Notes: generated from the letters alone by a model not told the origin. Shown: positions 33,943-45,600, counted from the stretch's first letter. The stretch is DNA of 64,000 nt from Coenobita brevimanus (GCA_032717465.1 CM064670.1:16202931-16266930); one strand, 5' to 3'. Program-made: numbers and translations.

Positions 33943-34300
33943 CTATAAAATGGTAATTGTTATCGCCAGATGAATATGTGACTTTAACTGTACTAGTGCC
34001 ACCACAGCCCCTGTTTTGTCACTAGCAGACTTCTGGTGTCCTAGTGTTGTGCTTTAATTCATATACGCAGCTCTGCTGCTGAGCTGGGATGTCTCGCTAG
34101 TGGTTTATATAGTGTTGATACAAGCAGGATATTCATATAGTCAATAAATACACAGCGTGAAAAAATAAGCTGGATATATATATATATAATCTAATGGAAG
34201 TGGGTCAACATACAACTAGATGTAACAGGGCGACACCTTGTAGGAGATGTTAGTTTTCCATTTCTCCCCTCACCTGTGCATAATGGATAAAAATAGCAAC

Positions 34301-34539
34301 ACTTGAGAGCCTTGTCCGGGTGTGTGTGGCAGGGGTGCAGGAGCATTTGTGAGACTCACCTGAAGGCCATGGCCAGGTGTGTGTTTGTGTGTATGTGTCA
34401 AGTGTGCAGGAACACATGTGGAACTCGCCTGAGGGCCATGGCCAGGTGTATGGCAGGGGTACAGTAACACCTGTGGGACTCGCCTGCGGGGCCATGGCCA
34501 GGTGTGTGGCAGGGGTACAGGAACACCTGCGGGACTCAC
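34301..34539 (-). repeat. minisatellite made of the exon 2 donor region (five ~55-bp units)
   Basis: On the + strand units start at 34301, 34354, 34423, 34478 and 34534, the last being the exon 2 end. Each carries ACTC(A/G)CCTG(A/C)(A/G)GG, CCAGGTG and GCAGGGGT(A/G)CAG. On the minus strand they read CTGGCC..CTCAG|GTGAGT-like words, with donor-equivalents GTGAGT, GCGAGT, GCGAGT, GTGAGT and a broken CAAGTG. The array lies in intron 2. Confidence 0.85.
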
Positions 34540-34695
34540 CTGAGGGCCAGGTGCGTGTGGCGGGGATGTAGCAGCAGCAGGAGGACGCGGCAGGTCAGTC
34601 TGGCCGTCTGGGTCGCCCACATGGTCCCCAACCCGCCGTCCTCGTCTCTCCCCACCCACACCACCACCACGCCCACACCCACACCAGATACACGC
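34540..34695 (-). CDS. IR gene exon 2: extracellular amino-terminal region
   Basis: The acceptor ATGACAG|G and the strong donor CTCAG|GTGAGT bound 156 bp. One base completes the codon split by intron 1 (AG|G, Arg), and the exon ends in phase 2. The product has a Val-rich beta-strand-like run, then MWATQTARL and a second hydrophobic strand VLLLLLHP. An internal ATG exists but the frame is open upstream to the acceptor, so it is not the start. The last ~30 bp resemble the repeat unit of the intronic minisatellite at 34301-34539. Confidence 0.78.
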
Positions 34696-35338
34696 CTGTC
34701 ATAGCATCACAGGTTTTTATACCAATGGACAATTGGTGCACATACATCACTGACTATTAATGTTGTAAGATAATATTTGTAAGTCAACTATGCTGTTTAA
34801 TCTATGTTTAGAGTGGGGGAAATGCAATCATGGCCTAACGTATGCGCTGAAGAGGTCAACAATCTTCAGGTATTCATATAGCCAGTTTACCAGCATTTGT
34901 CAATCATATCTGGGGTACTTTGTGTCTGATGGCAGCTGATTAGTTGAATGTCTAGGTAGTAATTGCGTTAAAAAATCATAAATTGGCCAAAATATGCGCA
35001 TAAATTGCCGTAGTCCTTTAACACATGGCCATCACGCTGTGTATAAAGCAGGTTATATTAACAGTATGATTGCTGAATATGCTGGTGAAATTACACAATC
35101 ACGGTCAAAAAGTTCGCCGGCACTTCCCTGCTGGCTGAGGTGATAGGTGTTATATGAAATATCCTAATGTAATTGGAATATGAAGTACAGAACGTGAGTA
35201 TGGAAATGAATTATACTTTCTGACATTCGAGGAAGACAGAAATATGGAAGACAGGACTTAATGTTGGCAAGGGATTTTCATCGAACATTGGGTCATGGTA
35301 ACACACTGTGCACCCGAGGAGTTGTGAGGTGAGGTAAC

Positions 35339-35538
35339 CTTAGAGTCCACGTGAGGAGAGGTGATGAGGCTGAGGTTGTGGCCAGCACCAGGTGACACCC
35401 GACCATGCGCTGCTTCACCACCTGGTCCATCACAGCACCAAGATGGCCATCCAGCTGGCCAGGTAGTTCCAGTGAGAGACCTAGTGACACCAGCAGCATC
35501 AGCACGAGAGTGTGCTGGCAGGGTGGGAGTGGCACCAT
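35339..35538 (-). CDS. IR gene exon 1: start codon and signal peptide
   Basis: The ATG at 35538-35536 sits in a strong context (GGAACCATGG). It opens a typical signal peptide: short N-region, then the hydrophobic run LVLMLLVSLGLSLEL. After cleavage the chain has a helix-like segment ending GCHLVLATTS, a pattern seen at the N-terminus of arthropod IRs. The donor is AAG|GTTACC, leaving phase 2. The frame stays open past the donor to another stop, but the splice is favoured because it joins in frame to exon 2. The 5' UTR and promoter are not identifiable. Confidence 0.82.
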
Positions 35539-35865
35539 GGTTCCTGGGGGGACAGTCAGAGAAGTGTGTCTTCCTATAGTCTGGAGAACACATGAAGGTA
35601 AACACGAACCATCCAATCATGCAGTACTTCATTTCAAACTTTGGTAAGGTTTCATTTGCTCCAAACAAGCTTCAGCGACAAATGAGATGATATAGCTGGT
35701 TTGCTTTCACCTGGGGGAAGTTAGCCACTCTCACAACTTGAATGCCAAGTCGTGGCGACATGAAATTCGATGAGCTCTTAGTTATGAAATAGAAATGAGT
35801 CTCCTTGATTACTAGTCAAAATAACCCTCCTACCTAACCACATATGGCCATCAAATGTCCTGAAA

Positions 35866-36205
35866 GGGGCTATGGATCTGTCATTAGAGAGGCGGTCTGC
35901 TGTCTCCGTGAAAGGGGGTCTGAATCGTGGCTGGTGCAGGGAACAATTTAAATGATTTCAATTTCGTTAGATTTTACTGATCCATTGTAAGATCCAGCAA
36001 CAAGTCTTAAAAACATCCCTGACAATGTCCGTACACGAGTTCTGTATGGGACAGCCCTTGCATATATTCAACAAGGATGATGGAGATTAGCGCTGAAGAG
36101 GTAACATGTGGAGGGACATGATATGCAGAAGGACTGCTTGGCCTCAAGGAGCAGACTATTAGTGCACACAGTCGGGTACATAATAATAATAATAAAAAAA
36201 AACAC
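35866..36205 (+). mobile_element. tRNA-derived SINE, copy 2
   Basis: The body words AATTTCGTTAGATTTTACTG, AACATCC, TGTATGGGACAGC, ACTGCTTGGCCT and ACAGTCGGGTAC align in order with the SINE at 17755-18075. The tail is (ATA)nA9 at 36180-36203. The tRNA-like head is more decayed than in copy 1. Confidence 0.6.
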
Positions 36206-36999
36206 GTTATGGTTTTGCTGACTCCACCAAACTGTCACCATAGGCCGTAGTCTCGTCGCTGAACCCCATCAGTCCAATGACGTATTCTTTATTTTATTCA
36301 TGAAAATGAGTAAAAATTTGATGCAGATTGTGCAAGATCTCGTTTAGTCAAGAGATTAATGGAAGATACATATAACCCATCCAATTCGAAAATCTCTCCT
36401 AAGCATATTAAAATTTCCTATATTAAGCAATAAAAAATATAATAGGTCATCAGACTGAATTGGTTAAAGAGGCTCTTAAGCACCTCTTGCTTATCAGCTT
36501 ATTGATGCATCTCGTGCTTTGATATGTTTCAGCACATTATTTATGTACTCTATATTTACATGAAGAAGATAATAATGACAGATAGTACAACAGTATGCTG
36601 TACTATGCAAAATAAATCGTTCAGTAAATGGGTATTTGAAAGTCTTATAAATGACAAAAATCTTATTCCATTAACACACTCAGCACCTCAACGCCACACA
36701 CGAGAGGTAGCAGCATTTAGTTAACCCTTTCACTGCTAGGATTTCTCTCAACTGAATAACATAGCCAGCTATTTACCATATAAATTCTTAAGCGTACCAA
36801 TTGCAGGGTAAAGACGACTAGAGATAGTTATGAAGTCTTTGTCGCTGCAAAGGCTGTCTCCCCGACCAGCCTCTGATCAGATCTGATCTGATCTGGCTGT
36901 GAGGATTTCTCTAAGTTCAACAAAATCACTTGGTGTTAGCCTAAGTATTACACAAGTGCATCAACCGCAACGGAGAGATTGAATTAAACAGGCGGTTCA
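36206..36999. other. intergenic, nothing recognised
   Basis: A small GATCT iteration lies near 36873-36892. There are no supported genes. Confidence 0.6.
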
Positions 37000-37310
37000 A
37001 TCAATATATTACCACTTTCCGGAAGAGAACCCAGGACTCTCAAGTGAGAGCCAGACAGCAATTCACTATGCCACGACCAGGTAAAAGTTATCTCACAATG
37101 TTACAATCTTGTAACGAATGTCCCTCCACCGCCACTGTGGGCCTGAAGAGGCTGAGATAGCCCCCTGGCACTCTGGCAAGTAGATTTTTTTAATCTATCC
37201 CAAGCACTTACGATAAGTTGGAATGAACAGAGAAAACTGTACGGGTTCGATTCCCAGTGTCCTATGCACGGAGTGACTTATGCTGGAAGTTACTGTTCCA
37301 CTCAGTGCTC
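37000..37310 (-). repeat. SINE-like repeat C, inverted relative to 40085-40465
   Basis: Its reverse complement matches 40085-40420 in order: ACTTCCA, TCACTCCGTGCATA, TTCTCTGTTCATTC, GTAAGTGCTTG, GCCAGAGTGCCAGGGGG, AGGCCCACAGTGG, CTTTTACCTGGTCGTGG, TTGCTG and GAGAGTC. A tRNA-like segment (TGGCATAGTG...GGTTC) is included. Confidence 0.75.
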
Positions 37311-37452
37311 ATGCGCCGAGTGTCCTTTTAGCCGCAATGCTGAAAGTATCCGTATGTTATCTCAAGTACTGCGCCATTTATCAACAACATTGTATGAAAT
37401 ACATGTGTCAGGAAGATAGTTGGATGTCTTCTCGACCTATAGGTAACTATAG

Positions 37453-37455
<3 letters not shown>

Positions 37456-37491
<36 letters not shown>
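37456..37491. repeat. (TA)n tract, left side of Tc1 insertion
   Basis: This is a pure TA run that continues at 39065-39091 on the other side of the Tc1 element. Confidence 0.95.
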
Positions 37492-37492
<1 letters not shown>

Positions 37493-39064
37493 TACTCAAA
37501 ACAATTAAGGGAACAAGATTTTGATTTGTGATATTTCAGAATCTATGCTTTGTTTAGGTTCAGAATTGCTTATGGGTATTCCCCGATATGTTAGCAATGA
37601 AAGGCAATGTTCAGCAAGGAATCAAAACGAGAACTTTATTGTTGGAACAAGCGAGTACCAGATAACCCCCAAAACAGAAATGAACAAGAGATAGACTCAG
37701 CCACGGAATGTCTCAGAATTGTCTTAAAAACTGGTTCTGAAGTCTCTAATAATGAGTGTAACCTCCTCTTGCCTGGATGCACTTCTGACAACGACGAGTC
37801 ATGCTCCGAATCACGCGTCGTATGGCGTCCTGGGGGATGATCCCTCACTCTGCCACCAAAGCCTTGGTAAGTGCTGGAACGCTATCAGGCCAAGGTTGGT
37901 GAGCATGTACCCTCCGTGCCAGCATGTCCCAGACATGCTCGATGGGATTGAGGTCTGGTGAGCGTGCTGGCCATTCCATTATGGCGATCCCTTACTCTTG
38001 GAGGAAGTTCATCGAGACACGTGCAGTGTGAGGGCGAGCATTGTCCTGCATGAAAAGGAACTCCTCTCCCACAGCTCCAGCAAAAGGCCTTACCACAGGG
38101 TCCAGTATCTGTTCCACATATCGTGCAGCTGTCAGGGTACCGCCATTCAGCACAACTAGGTCTGTGCATCCCTCAGTGCATATGCCCCCCCAGACCATTA
38201 TGGAACCACCACCATACCAGTCATGTTCCACAATGTTGCACAGTGCGTACCGCTCTCCAGCATGTCTCCACACTCTGATACGGCGGTCGTTGGTCGAAAC
38301 ACAGAATCTGCTTTCATCTGAGAACAGTACTAGGGTCCAGTGGCGTAACTGCCACTGTACGTGATCTCAGGCGAACTCCAGACGTGCTCTTCGGTGAGCT
38401 GGGGTCAAAACTGGGGCCACAACAGGTCATCTAGCCCGAAGGCCGTCCTCGTGAAGCCGGTTGCGCACAGTCTGGTTTGAGACACGGACCTCAGTCGCCC
38501 GTTGGAAGTCGTTTTGCAGTGCCCGGGCAGTACTCTGTCAATTCCGGGTGGCCAGCACTCGCAGGCAGCGGTCTTGTCATGCAGATGTCATGGGTCTGCG
38601 ACCTTGCCCAGGTCTTCTGGTGTACAGCCCGTCATCTTGGTATCGTCTCCAGAGCCAGTTGATGACACTAGGAGACACTCCAAGGCCTTGGGCAACCCTT
38701 CTTTGGGTGTGTCCTTCCTCGAGCATCTGTAATGCTCGAGCCGCCTCGACTATGGACAAATACCGCCGCACACACTCAGTGATGACAGGGAAATACAACA
38801 AAATCGCCCAAAGCCAGAAACACCTCATGTTGATGCTGATTTTGACCAATTCTACTCAATGAAAAATGAAATTTTCACTCTTTATATAGGGGTAGGGTGA
38901 CACTCGCATTTTTATTGACATACTCAGAAAGGACAACTCAACTCAGATGTACTCGGTTCCTCAATCATTGCTCAGCTCAAAACACTATTTCTGAACCCAA
39001 ACAAAGCATAGATTCGGAAATATCACAAATCAAAATCTTGTTCCCTTAATTGTTTTGAGTAGTG
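37492..39064 (-). mobile_element. Tc1-type DNA transposon (DD34E), ~1.57 kb
   Basis: The ends are near-perfect inverted repeats of about 75 bp (CTACTCAAAACAATTAAGGG inward on the left; the right end has two extra bases, CA, before it). TA flanks both sides inside an AT microsatellite. The transposase is on the minus strand with a helix-turn-helix (TQRRVAQGLGVSPSVINWLW), VLFSDESRF, MVWGGI, MQDNARPH and [12 protein letters not shown]. The spacing from the second D to E is 34. It is inactivated by frame changes and by a TAA inside the catalytic core. Confidence 0.92.
37752..38849 (-). pseudogene. Tc1 transposase, broken
   Basis: The N-terminal DNA-binding part lies at 38849-38577 and the catalytic part at 38400-37860. 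The catalytic triad positions D (SDES, about 38310), D (QDN, about 38052) and E (PIEH, about 37945) are all retained. A TAA replaces a sense codon 17 residues after the second D (about 37994), and a frame is lost near 38576. The enzyme would cut and paste the element at TA dinucleotides. Confidence 0.88.
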
Positions 39065-39091
39065 TATATATATATATATATATATATATAT
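39065..39091. repeat. (TA)n tract, right side of Tc1 insertion
   Basis: This is the right half of the tract interrupted by the Tc1 element. Confidence 0.95.
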
Positions 39092-39269
39092 CCCACAGGG
39101 TCTTGGAACTCCTGTGCGAGGGATTTTGCTGGAAGGATGCTAGGCGTACCACCTTCAGAATGTCGGCTCATAGTCGCGAAGCTCAAAGGACCCTACCCAG
39201 GGGTTCCCTTCTTTATTAAATTTTGAAAATGCCCAGTTTCGTCCCATATTGAGGACACTGGGTGCCAAT

Positions 39270-39271
<2 letters not shown>

Positions 39272-39322
<51 letters not shown>
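39272..39322. repeat. (AT)n microsatellite
   Basis: This is a pure AT run of about 50 bp. Frames across it read IYIYIY and are not genes. Confidence 0.96.
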
Positions 39323-39325
<3 letters not shown>

Positions 39326-39707
39326 CTCATCAGCCGTTTGTGTGTCCACTCTAGGACCGGCCTATCCAGACCGAAGTGGGGACGATACAGCCAATATATC
39401 TCTACGAAGTGGCTTAGGCTGTCTAGTAGAGATTGTATGCAGGGTGAGAAGTGCTTGTAAGTGTAATTGTAGTGTTTTAGTGGCTTTGGATGTTTGTGTA
39501 GTCTGTGAACCAAGTGTAATCGGCCCGTGCAAGCCGAAAGGGTGCAAGCATACTTTATAGTATGCGACCCTGGTTCAACCACAGCACCCCTGGTGTCCGC
39601 CAATGCAGTACTTGGCCTGAAGAACGCTCCCAAAGTTTATTACCCTGGCGGGGCACAAACCCTTGTTCTTCAGTGTACGAAAACACACTTTACCGCTGTA
39701 CCACAGA

Positions 39708-39941
<234 letters not shown>

Positions 39942-39978
39942 TTACAGGCAGATTGTGAAATCAGTCATTCCGTGAATT

Positions 39979-40078
39979 AAGGTTAGTTTAGGTTTATTCA
40001 GGTTATTGATCTAGGATAAGGTTAGGATAGGTTAGGTTAAGGTTAGTTTAGATTTGATTAGGTTAGGTTAATTTAGGC
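39979..40078 (+). repeat. degenerate TTAGG (telomere-like) repeat stretch
   Basis: About 100 bp is built of GGTTA/TTAGG words, for example GGATAGGTTAGGTTAAGGTTA and ATTAGGTTAGGTTAATTTAGG, with substitutions. (TTAGG)n is the ancestral arthropod telomere repeat. Here it is interstitial and degenerate, between microsatellites and repeat C. Confidence 0.65.
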
Positions 40079-40084
40079 TCAGCA

Positions 40085-40465
40085 TAGAAAGGAACGATAA
40101 CTTCCAACAAAAATCACTCCGTGCATACGACACCAGCTTAGTGGTAATATATTGGGCAATTTTTTCTGTGTAAAGTACAGGTTTCTCTGTTCATTCTGGC
40201 TTGCCGTAAGTGCTTGTGATAGATTAAAAGCATGTAATTGCCAGAGTGCCAGGGGGTTATCTCACCCTCTTGAGGCCCACAGTGGGGACGGAAGAACATT
40301 GATTACCAGACTGTGACAACGTGAGGAACCTTTTACCTGGTCGTGGAGTAATGGATTGCTGCCTGGCTCTCTCCTGAGAGTCTACAGTTCGATTCCTGGC
40401 ATAGTGGTAATATAATGGATGATTTTTCCTGTGTAAAGTACAGGTTTCTCTATTCAGGTGGTTCA
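40085..40465 (+). repeat. SINE-like repeat C, partial head-to-tail dimer
   Basis: The segment AGTGGTAATAT, ATTTTT(T/C)C(T)TGTGTAAAGTACAG and GTTTCTCT occurs at about 40139-40193 and again at about 40402-40455. The copy therefore contains one and a part units of ~265 bp. A tRNA-like part with CCTGGTCGTGG...AGTTCGATTCCTGG (B box) lies at about 40337-40398. The partner is inverted at 37000-37310. Confidence 0.7.
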
Positions 40466-41293
40466 TTATTTTACCAACATTATGAGACGCCATGTTTACA
40501 TGAAGTGAGTATTTACATTGATGCTGATGTTTTTGTTGTTGTTAATGTTGCTGCTGCTGTTTTTTATGATTATGGGGAAAGATACTGCTAAATTAACTAC
40601 ATCATCCTAATTCTCCTTCAAGGTATTTTTCAGTCTGTAAAATCTTTTGGTTCACAGGTTTTTACACTAACTTCCAATATTCAGAATATTCAGGAACGTT
40701 ATGTGCATAGTCTTTTCCAACAGTTTCTCCAGAGCCTTTTTTCGCAGCCTGGTCTTCTGCTTGCAGGATACGCAAACTCCGTCAAGACCTTGAAGAAAGG
40801 CTGATCGAGGCTACTGACAAAACTGACAATTTCCCCAGCAAGGTCGAGGAGATGGAGGAGTTTGTTGCCAGCAACACTGGTCAGAGTGTGGAGGGGAACT
40901 TCACTGTTCATTCATAGATTGTTGCTGCAGGTCACAGTTTTGCTGAACCTCCCCACACTTCATCCAGTCTTCCTCCAGTTGTAAATGTTGGGTTCCAGTT
41001 GGTGTAGAATGGTGCAGGACAGTGAGGACAAGGTGCAACATATTGGTAACCACGCAATATAAATTTCATATTCTTTCGGACACTGAGGAAGACCCCCATG
41101 AGGTGCGAATAATTTGGGACCCCAACATCGTTGTCAGTAGATGATATATTGTAGCAGCGTGCCGACCAAATGAAAGCGTTTTTGCATTTCAGGCTCGGGG
41201 CTAGACGATGTAACTAGGGATATGGATGCTGTGCTTGAGGGTGTAATTAATGATAACCTTATTGCTATACACACAGGAACCAATGATGTTATA

Positions 41294-42614
41294 CGAGGTG
41301 CTACCCAAATGTTCCAGTAATTTGAATATTGTAGGAAAATAAGTTACCTTACCTCCTACTTCTCACTGTCGTCTTCGAAGTAGTCCCCTTGGCCATGTAT
41401 ACAGTGGTCCCAGTGTTTTTTCCATGAGTCCATGCATCTCTGGAAGGCTTCAGGCGTGATGGTCTTGAGCACCTCCTGCGATTCTGTCTGGATCTCCTCA
41501 ATCGAGTCAAATCGACGCCTTTTCAGTCATAATTTCAGTTTTGGAAACAGGAAAATGTCACAGGGAACAAGGTCAGGCGAATAGGGTGGATGGAGAATGA
41601 CTAGCGTGTTAGTGGAAGCCAGGAACTGCCAGACAACAATTGATGTGTGAGTGGGGGCTTTCTCATGATGCAGGACCCAGTCCTTGTTCTTCCTCTGTTC
41701 TGGACGTTTGTGGGAGATGTTCTCCCTCAGATGCTGCAAAACTTCACAGTAAAACTTTCTGCTGACAGACTGACTGGGTGGGATGAATTCCTTGTGAACA
41801 ATCCCTTGGATATCAAAGAAAACGATCAACAATGACTTCACATTGCTGCGAACTTGACGCACTTTTTTTGGCCATGGTGATTTGGGAGACTTCCATTGTG
41901 ATGACTGCCGCTTTGTCTCCGGGTCATAACCATAAATCCATGATTCATTACCAGTTATGACCTTGGAGATGAAAGTGGCGTCATCTCTGACCTGATTCTT
42001 GAACTCCCTGCAAACTACAACGTAATGTGCCTTCTGCTCGTCACTCAGCAGTCTTGGCACAAATTTTGCAGCGATGCATCTCGTGCCCAATACGTCCAAC
42101 AAAATGCATTGCACACTCCTGTACGACAGTCCAATGATATCACAAACATCATGGATAGTTTGTCTACGATCTGCAAGGATAGCCTGACAAACATTTCCGA
42201 CGTTTTCTGGTGTTGTTGCCGTTGACGGTCGTCCAGAACGGTCATCATCTTCGACGGACGTTCGTCCCTCCTTGAACCACCTGTACCAGGAAAATGTTCT
42301 GCTTTGGGACATGGCATTGTCACCAAAGGCTTGCTGAAGCAACTGGTGAGTTTCTGCAGCCGTATTGTTGATCTTGAAGCAGAACTTGATGCAGGTTCTT
42401 TATTCCGTGAGGTCCGCCATTGCAAAACCGTCAAACCACCTACACACCACGTTACAGTAGTAAGCGTAGCTCAACAACACGTCCGCTCACAGACACGGCC
42501 AGGGCCACACTGATACACAAGGGGAGCTGCTGACTCCTCCTAGCAGCAAAAGGCAAAACTGTAAACGGTCGGCTCCCTTTGTTCAAATTACTGTTACTTT
42601 TGCATAGCACCTTG
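41294..42614 (-). mobile_element. mariner transposon (1321 bp) inside LINE ORF1
   Basis: TA lies on both sides (41292-41293 and 42615-42616). The ends are inverted repeats: CGAGGTGCTACCCAAATGTT...AGTAATTTGAA and CAAGGTGCTATGCAAAAG...AGTAATTTGAA. The length matches canonical mariners. Removing the element and one TA restores the LINE ORF1 frame across GTNDVIQT. Confidence 0.93.
41527..42420 (-). pseudogene. mariner transposase, near full length, catalytic residues altered
   Basis: Translation begins MADLTE at 42420, with a TAA as codon 7; the frame then runs open to 41527. The helix-turn-helix region and SGRPSTATTPENV linker are intact. The first catalytic Asp motif reads TGNESW where TGDESW is standard, and the second reads HHEKAPTH where HHDNAPAH is standard. 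The third, YSPDLVPCDIFLFP, is intact, consistent with DD34D mariners. The C-terminal part is cut by a stop at 41527 but remains readable to about 41375. The enzyme is predicted dead. Confidence 0.9.
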
Positions 42615-45600
42615 TACAAACATGATCCGAAGTGCTGATGGAGAGATACATAAAGATGATCCAGAGTTACAAGGTGAAAGATAAAATTTTTGTTTCAGGT
42701 ATAATCTCAAGGATTAATGCAGGAAATATCTTATTAAATTAAGCTTTTAGTATAATTAGCAGGGTTAAATCACCTTGTTCATAGGAAGGAGCAGACTGTA
42801 GCACCAGTCGAACAGGGTGGTACTCCCGAGGTGGATGGAAAGCTGGTGAAAGGGAGAGCTGGACCTCCCATTTCACCGGTCCTCAGGACCTGTTCCTGAC
42901 CATCTCCCTCTGCTGAACAATTTTCAGTGTTTTCACACAGAGAGAAGGCCAGCATTCTCTCATAATACCTCTACCTCCAACTGTTCACACCACACTACAT
43001 GCACAATAGATATCACACCTATTTTCATCCCCACTTAACATTGGCTGCCGCATTGTTATCAGGAAATTCGGTGGTATTTCGGATTGCCACCACCGGCAAG
43101 GTAGGGCTGGCGGCACTTGGTCCTCCTGGTCACAATCAAGCATCTGTGCCAACAGCGATTGTTGCAAACACGGTTCATGCTCATCAGCGGAGAAATGCAG
43201 GTTTGGCCTTATATTTCACTAATATCTGTGATCTTAATATCAGTCTGAATTTCGTTTACTTTTTCCTCTGATCAGAATCCCCTCTAGTGCTGTTCCTCAC
43301 AAAACCCCATATCTCTCCCTCTGCTGACATATCCCCATTTTGTTCTCCTCGTTACCATCTCCTCACAAACTTCCGTAACAAGGGTGACACCTGTTGTTAT
43401 ATCAAATCTGAATTTGCAGTTGACATTATTCTGGACCTCACCTCAGCTTTGACTATTCATTGTATAAACTAAATTTTCTGATATTACCAAATCTATCTGT
43501 ACAGCTTATCGCTCCCCCGGTGCATCTTCAGAACCCAGTGTATTTGACTACTGTATATCCACAGAGTTGACTAACCTTAACCTCGCTCATACCACTGAAA
43601 AATACCGTATTGGGTAATTTTAACATCCATAATGTAGGATGGTTATCGCATTGTGCCAGGACTGATGATACTGGTCTAGAATGCAAGCTGTTTCCAGCGT
43701 TGTTTAATCTCACGCAGTTGGTAAAACAACAAATCAGAATACCAGATTATCCTGACCATAATGTCTATCTCTTGGACCTATTCTTGACAATAATTCAGAT
43801 CAGTACAGGGTAGAAGTACTCTCACCATTTGGTTCCTCTGACCACAATCTCATCAAAGCCTTATCAGTCAGTTGCCTCAAGCCTCCCCGTTCTGAACCTG
43901 TCAGAGTGACCAAATGGCACACTGACAGGGCAGACTGGGATGGATTTGGAAATTATCTTGCTGATATTCCATGGCAGTCTTTCTTCTCTAGTGACATCAA
44001 CTCTACCCAGTCCCACGTTAATGACTTAATACAAGCTGGTATGGAACTGTTTATACCCAGTCAACAGTTTATCAGAAGATTGGACTCCCAAAATGGTTTG
44101 ACAGCAACTATGCCAGAGCAACGACCCGAAAGTCCTTAGCATAGAACTTTAACTAAAAAAAAAAAAAATGAAGCGTTCAGTCGATTATAATTGCTAAAAA
44201 CCATGCAAACGCAGTAGTAAATCTACCTAATCAAACTTTCCTCACAACCAAGCATCGAAACCATTAAATAATCCTGATGACAATAGAATATTTTGGTCAA
44301 CCCTCAATTCTTTCAATAATAACGTTAACAAGTCATTACCCATTCTCCCAGTAAATTCTTCACATGGTAACACTTTTAATGACCTGAGTGGTAAAGCGAA
44401 CATCCTTGCCAGTACATTTGCCAGAAATTCTACCTTAGGGGAAGTCAGCCAGAATGTCCGTGTACTAGAACTTGACTCTCCCGAAATTGATCCAGTAATA
44501 TATAACCCAGACACGTAAAATCCATCCTAGACAATTTACCAGCCAATAAATCTTCAGGTCCAGATGGAATTCCTCCAATTGTTTTGAAATAGTGCTCCCC
44601 AGAACTTGTTCCTTTTCCAGCTAGATTATTCAGACCATGCATATGTACAGTACTTCTTTATTCCCCAATTCATGGAAAGAAGCCAATATCCACCCAATTC
44701 CGAAGAAAGAAGTTCCTCTGACTCCTTTGATTTCAGACCAGTCGCTATCACATCTTCTCTTGGAAACGTATTTGAGATCGAATCAATAAGCACATTATTA
44801 AACATCTTGAAGCTATCAACTTAATTTGTGATGAACAGTATGGTTTTCGCCATGGAAGATCCATTGCTGATATACTCAGTCTCCTGACTCATACCATCCA
44901 TCAGTCAGTTGACCAATATGGAGAAATCCATGCAGTAACCCTTGATATTTCCAAAGCTTTTGACCGAGTGTGTCACAGTTCCCTGCAATCCAAACTCCCT
45001 TGCTATGGCCTATCATCTTTTGTTCCTCTGACATCCTTATAACTCAGCGACAGAAGGATAAAAGTAGATGATGAGTATTCCAACTTCCACTTAATTAATG
45101 CTAATGTGCCACAAGGATAAGTTCTTGCTCCAACCTTATTCCTAATTCATATTACTGATCTCTTATCTGTCATCCACATTCCTTTTCTTTCATATACAGA
45201 TGACTCAACAGTTCATCGTTCATTCTTGCTTAAACACGCATTCACAAAGTTTAACATCTCAAACTCAAAACTCAGTACAACAATCTCCATAAATCAAGAC
45301 AACTAAGATCACTGAATGGAGACGAAATAACATTATTTCATTTAATGCTAGGAGAAAACCAAATATGTACAGTTTACTAATAGACAGCTATTGTCTGATT
45401 CCTATATTAACTTCAGTGCCACTAATATTCCTGTCTCTAAATGTATTAAAGTTCTCGGTGTTTCACTCAACAGTGTCCTCAGCTGGACCTCTCATGTTAG
45501 ATCACATGCTAAAACCGCTTCAGAGAAACTTGGATTAGTGTGCAGAATCCATAACTTCTACACTGACAAGCAATTAGCCATAATTTACAAGAGTCATGTG

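Larger units (their letters stand above)
12526..35538 (-). other. ionotropic receptor (IR) gene locus, 8 exons seen, 3' end missing
   Basis: Exons at 35339-35538, 34540-34695, 33749-33942, 33456-33560, 29679-29844, 29221-29462, 23615-23799 and 12526-12756 join with consistent phases and encode 493 residues. The order is signal peptide, amino-terminal region, ligand-binding lobe S1, M1 and pore loop, M3, then the start of S2. This is the architecture of variant ionotropic glutamate receptors (IRs), arthropod chemosensory cation channels of dendritic or ciliary membranes. All exons hit GT-AG boundaries. Introns are about 643, 597, 188, 3611, 216, 5421 and 10858 bp. The rest of S2 and the final membrane helix are not found and should lie beyond base 1. 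Ligand and IR subfamily cannot be told from sequence alone. Confidence 0.88.

Noticed and set aside
34354..34539. Alternative coding extension of IR exon 2 to the downstream GTGAGT donor at 34359
   Set aside because: The distance is a multiple of three, but the frame meets TGA immediately after the true exon end.
34270..34659. Proline-rich 129-codon minus frame
   Set aside because: It is a shifted frame through IR exon 2 and the donor-containing minisatellite.
37885..38169. Cys-rich 94-codon minus frame
   Set aside because: It is a shadow frame of the Tc1 transposase.
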